From contig CAYPEL010000159.1 of assembly GCA_964409635.1 (NCBI GenBank), positions 1 to 6,052 on the forward strand: 6,052 nt of DNA, written 5' to 3'. Below are positions 5,262-6,052 of the stretch, one piece after another (positions within the stretch are counted from its first letter, which is position 1; each line of letters opens with the position of its first letter). A program made the position numbers and the translations under genes. The notes beneath the pieces are model-generated. The model was not told the origin of the DNA and did no database searches. It worked only from the letters and a program-made list of their open reading frames with translations. The DNA comes from CAYPEL01 sp964409635 (GTDB lineage: Bacteria; Pseudomonadota; Gammaproteobacteria; DSM-19610).

Positions 5262-5975
5262 ATGGCCATTAAAATAGACCAAGCTATTGTAGATTACGAA
5301 GTCGTTAAACAGACCGATGCCACAGGTGCGCAGGCGTCTGCAGCTGCATCGGTCGACCAGGAAGAAAGCCATGATGACAATGTGGTTCAGTTACACGAGA
5401 AACTACAGCGTCCGGAAGTGCTGCTGGGTTCGACTTATAAGGTCAAAACACCGTTATCCGAGCATGCACTTTACGTGACGATTAATGACATCGTGCTGAA
5501 CCAGGGTACCAAGCATGAATTGCGCCGCCCGTTCGAAGTTTTTATTAATTCTAAAAACATGGATCACTTTCAGTGGATCGTCGCCTTAACCCGTATTATC
5601 TCTGCGGTGTTTCGCAAGGGCGGTGATGTTACTTTCCTCGTCGAGGAACTGCATTCGGTGTTCGACCCACGGGGTGGATACTTCAAGAAGGGGGGTAAAT
5701 ATATGCCGTCACTGGTTGCGGAAATTGGTGATGCGATTGAAAGCCACCTGCGTTTCATCGGCATGTTGAAAGATGAAGAACTGGATGAGCATCAACAGCG
5801 CTTGATTGATGAAAAACGCAGCGAGTACGAACAGCGTATAACGCGGGCGCCGGAATCAGATGAAAGTGAGTTTCCGGCCGGTTCGAAACTTTGTACTAAG
5901 TGTAATATTAAAGCCATGATCCAGATGGATGGTTGCCTGACCTGTTTGAATTGTGGTGAGTCCAAGTGTGGTTGA
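5262..5975 (+). CDS. nrdJb: Class II ribonucleotide reductase, C-terminal part (NrdJb)
   Basis: A 237-residue protein that corresponds to the C-terminal end of one-chain class II reductases, here a separate gene as in Pseudomonas aeruginosa (NrdJb about 230 residues). The N-terminal 40 residues are acidic and low in complexity. The middle (about 50-190) contains RPEVLLGSTYKVKTP, ALYVTIND, RPFEVFINSKN and RGGYFKKGGKYMPS. The end is cysteine-rich: C211xxC214 and C225xxC228, probably a zinc ribbon, then C231xxxxC236 just before the last glycine. The last pair matches the spacing of the redox-shuttle cysteines C731/C736 of Lactobacillus leichmannii reductase. By analogy the tail re-reduces the C103/C712 disulfide of NrdJa after each turnover, with thioredoxin as likely donor. 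The ATG at 5262 is preferred over the in-frame GTG at 5250 because GGAG (5252-5255) lies 6 nt before it. The 20-nt gap to nrdJa indicates one operon. No terminator is visible in the 77 nt that follow. Confidence 0.9.
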   Translation: MAIKIDQAIVDYEVVKQTDATGAQASAAASVDQEESHDDNVVQLHEKLQRPEVLLGSTYKVKTPLSEHALYVTINDIVLNQGTKHELRRPFEVFINSKNMDHFQWIVALTRIISAVFRKGGDVTFLVEELHSVFDPRGGYFKKGGKYMPSLVAEIGDAIESHLRFIGMLKDEELDEHQQRLIDEKRSEYEQRITRAPESDESEFPAGSKLCTKCNIKAMIQMDGCLTCLNCGESKCG

Positions 5976-6052
5976 ACTGGATCTTATTAAGGCGTTTCGG
6001 GGGATGTGCTAATACGTACGTTGATTATGCGACACATTATTTGCAGACTCGC

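Noticed and set aside
6014..6021. ACGTACGT palindrome after nrdJb
   Set aside because: Only 8 bp, no flanking signals and no extension. The downstream 77 nt also show no clear terminator or gene start.

Overview
The window comes from a bacterial chromosome, most likely a gammaproteobacterium near Pseudomonas or the marine Cellvibrio/Hahella-type lineages. The evidence is a folE-folX pair like the one known from Pseudomonas, a class II ribonucleotide reductase split into nrdJa and nrdJb as in Pseudomonas aeruginosa, tandem NrdR-type boxes, and an overall G+C near 50%. This placement is inferred from recalled family features, not from a database search. All four genes plus the intein-interrupted nrdJa read left to right, and every reading frame looks intact.

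Layout. Positions 15-617 encode a nitroreductase-family flavoprotein. After a 98-nt gap with a probable promoter, folE (716-1270, GTP cyclohydrolase I) and folX (1270-1620, dihydroneopterin triphosphate 2'-epimerase) form a one-base-overlapping pair that ends in a good rho-independent terminator (1673-1705). The 339-nt intergenic stretch 1621-1959 is dense with signals: the terminator, a second weak hairpin, an 18-bp A/T-only perfect palindrome, a TTGACA-type promoter, a perfect 14-bp palindrome at the expected transcription start, two NrdR-like boxes with centres 31 bp apart, and a strong Shine-Dalgarno sequence separated from the ATG by a spacer that is itself part of a 14-bp palindrome. Next come nrdJa (1960-5241) and, 20 nt later, nrdJb (5262-5975). 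Positions 5976-6052 hold nothing I can name.

The most notable object is a 377-residue intein inside NrdJa (2929-4059). It interrupts the active-site NPCGE motif just before the cysteine expected to carry the thiyl radical. The +1 splicing nucleophile and the enzyme's catalytic cysteine are therefore the same residue, and the reductase cannot be active until the intein leaves. The intein retains its splicing residues and two LAGLIDADG motifs, so it looks able both to splice and to home.

How the genes work together. FolE and FolX supply dihydromonapterin precursors, which FolM (not in this window) would reduce to tetrahydromonapterin. NrdJa and NrdJb together form an adenosylcobalamin-dependent, oxygen-indifferent ribonucleotide reductase: NrdJa holds the catalytic barrel and NrdJb the C-terminal cysteine-rich tail that re-reduces the active site. 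The NrdR-like boxes suggest repression of nrdJab when (d)ATP signals adequate nucleotide supply. Intein class, operators and pathway roles are inferred from sequence; none is experimentally shown here.
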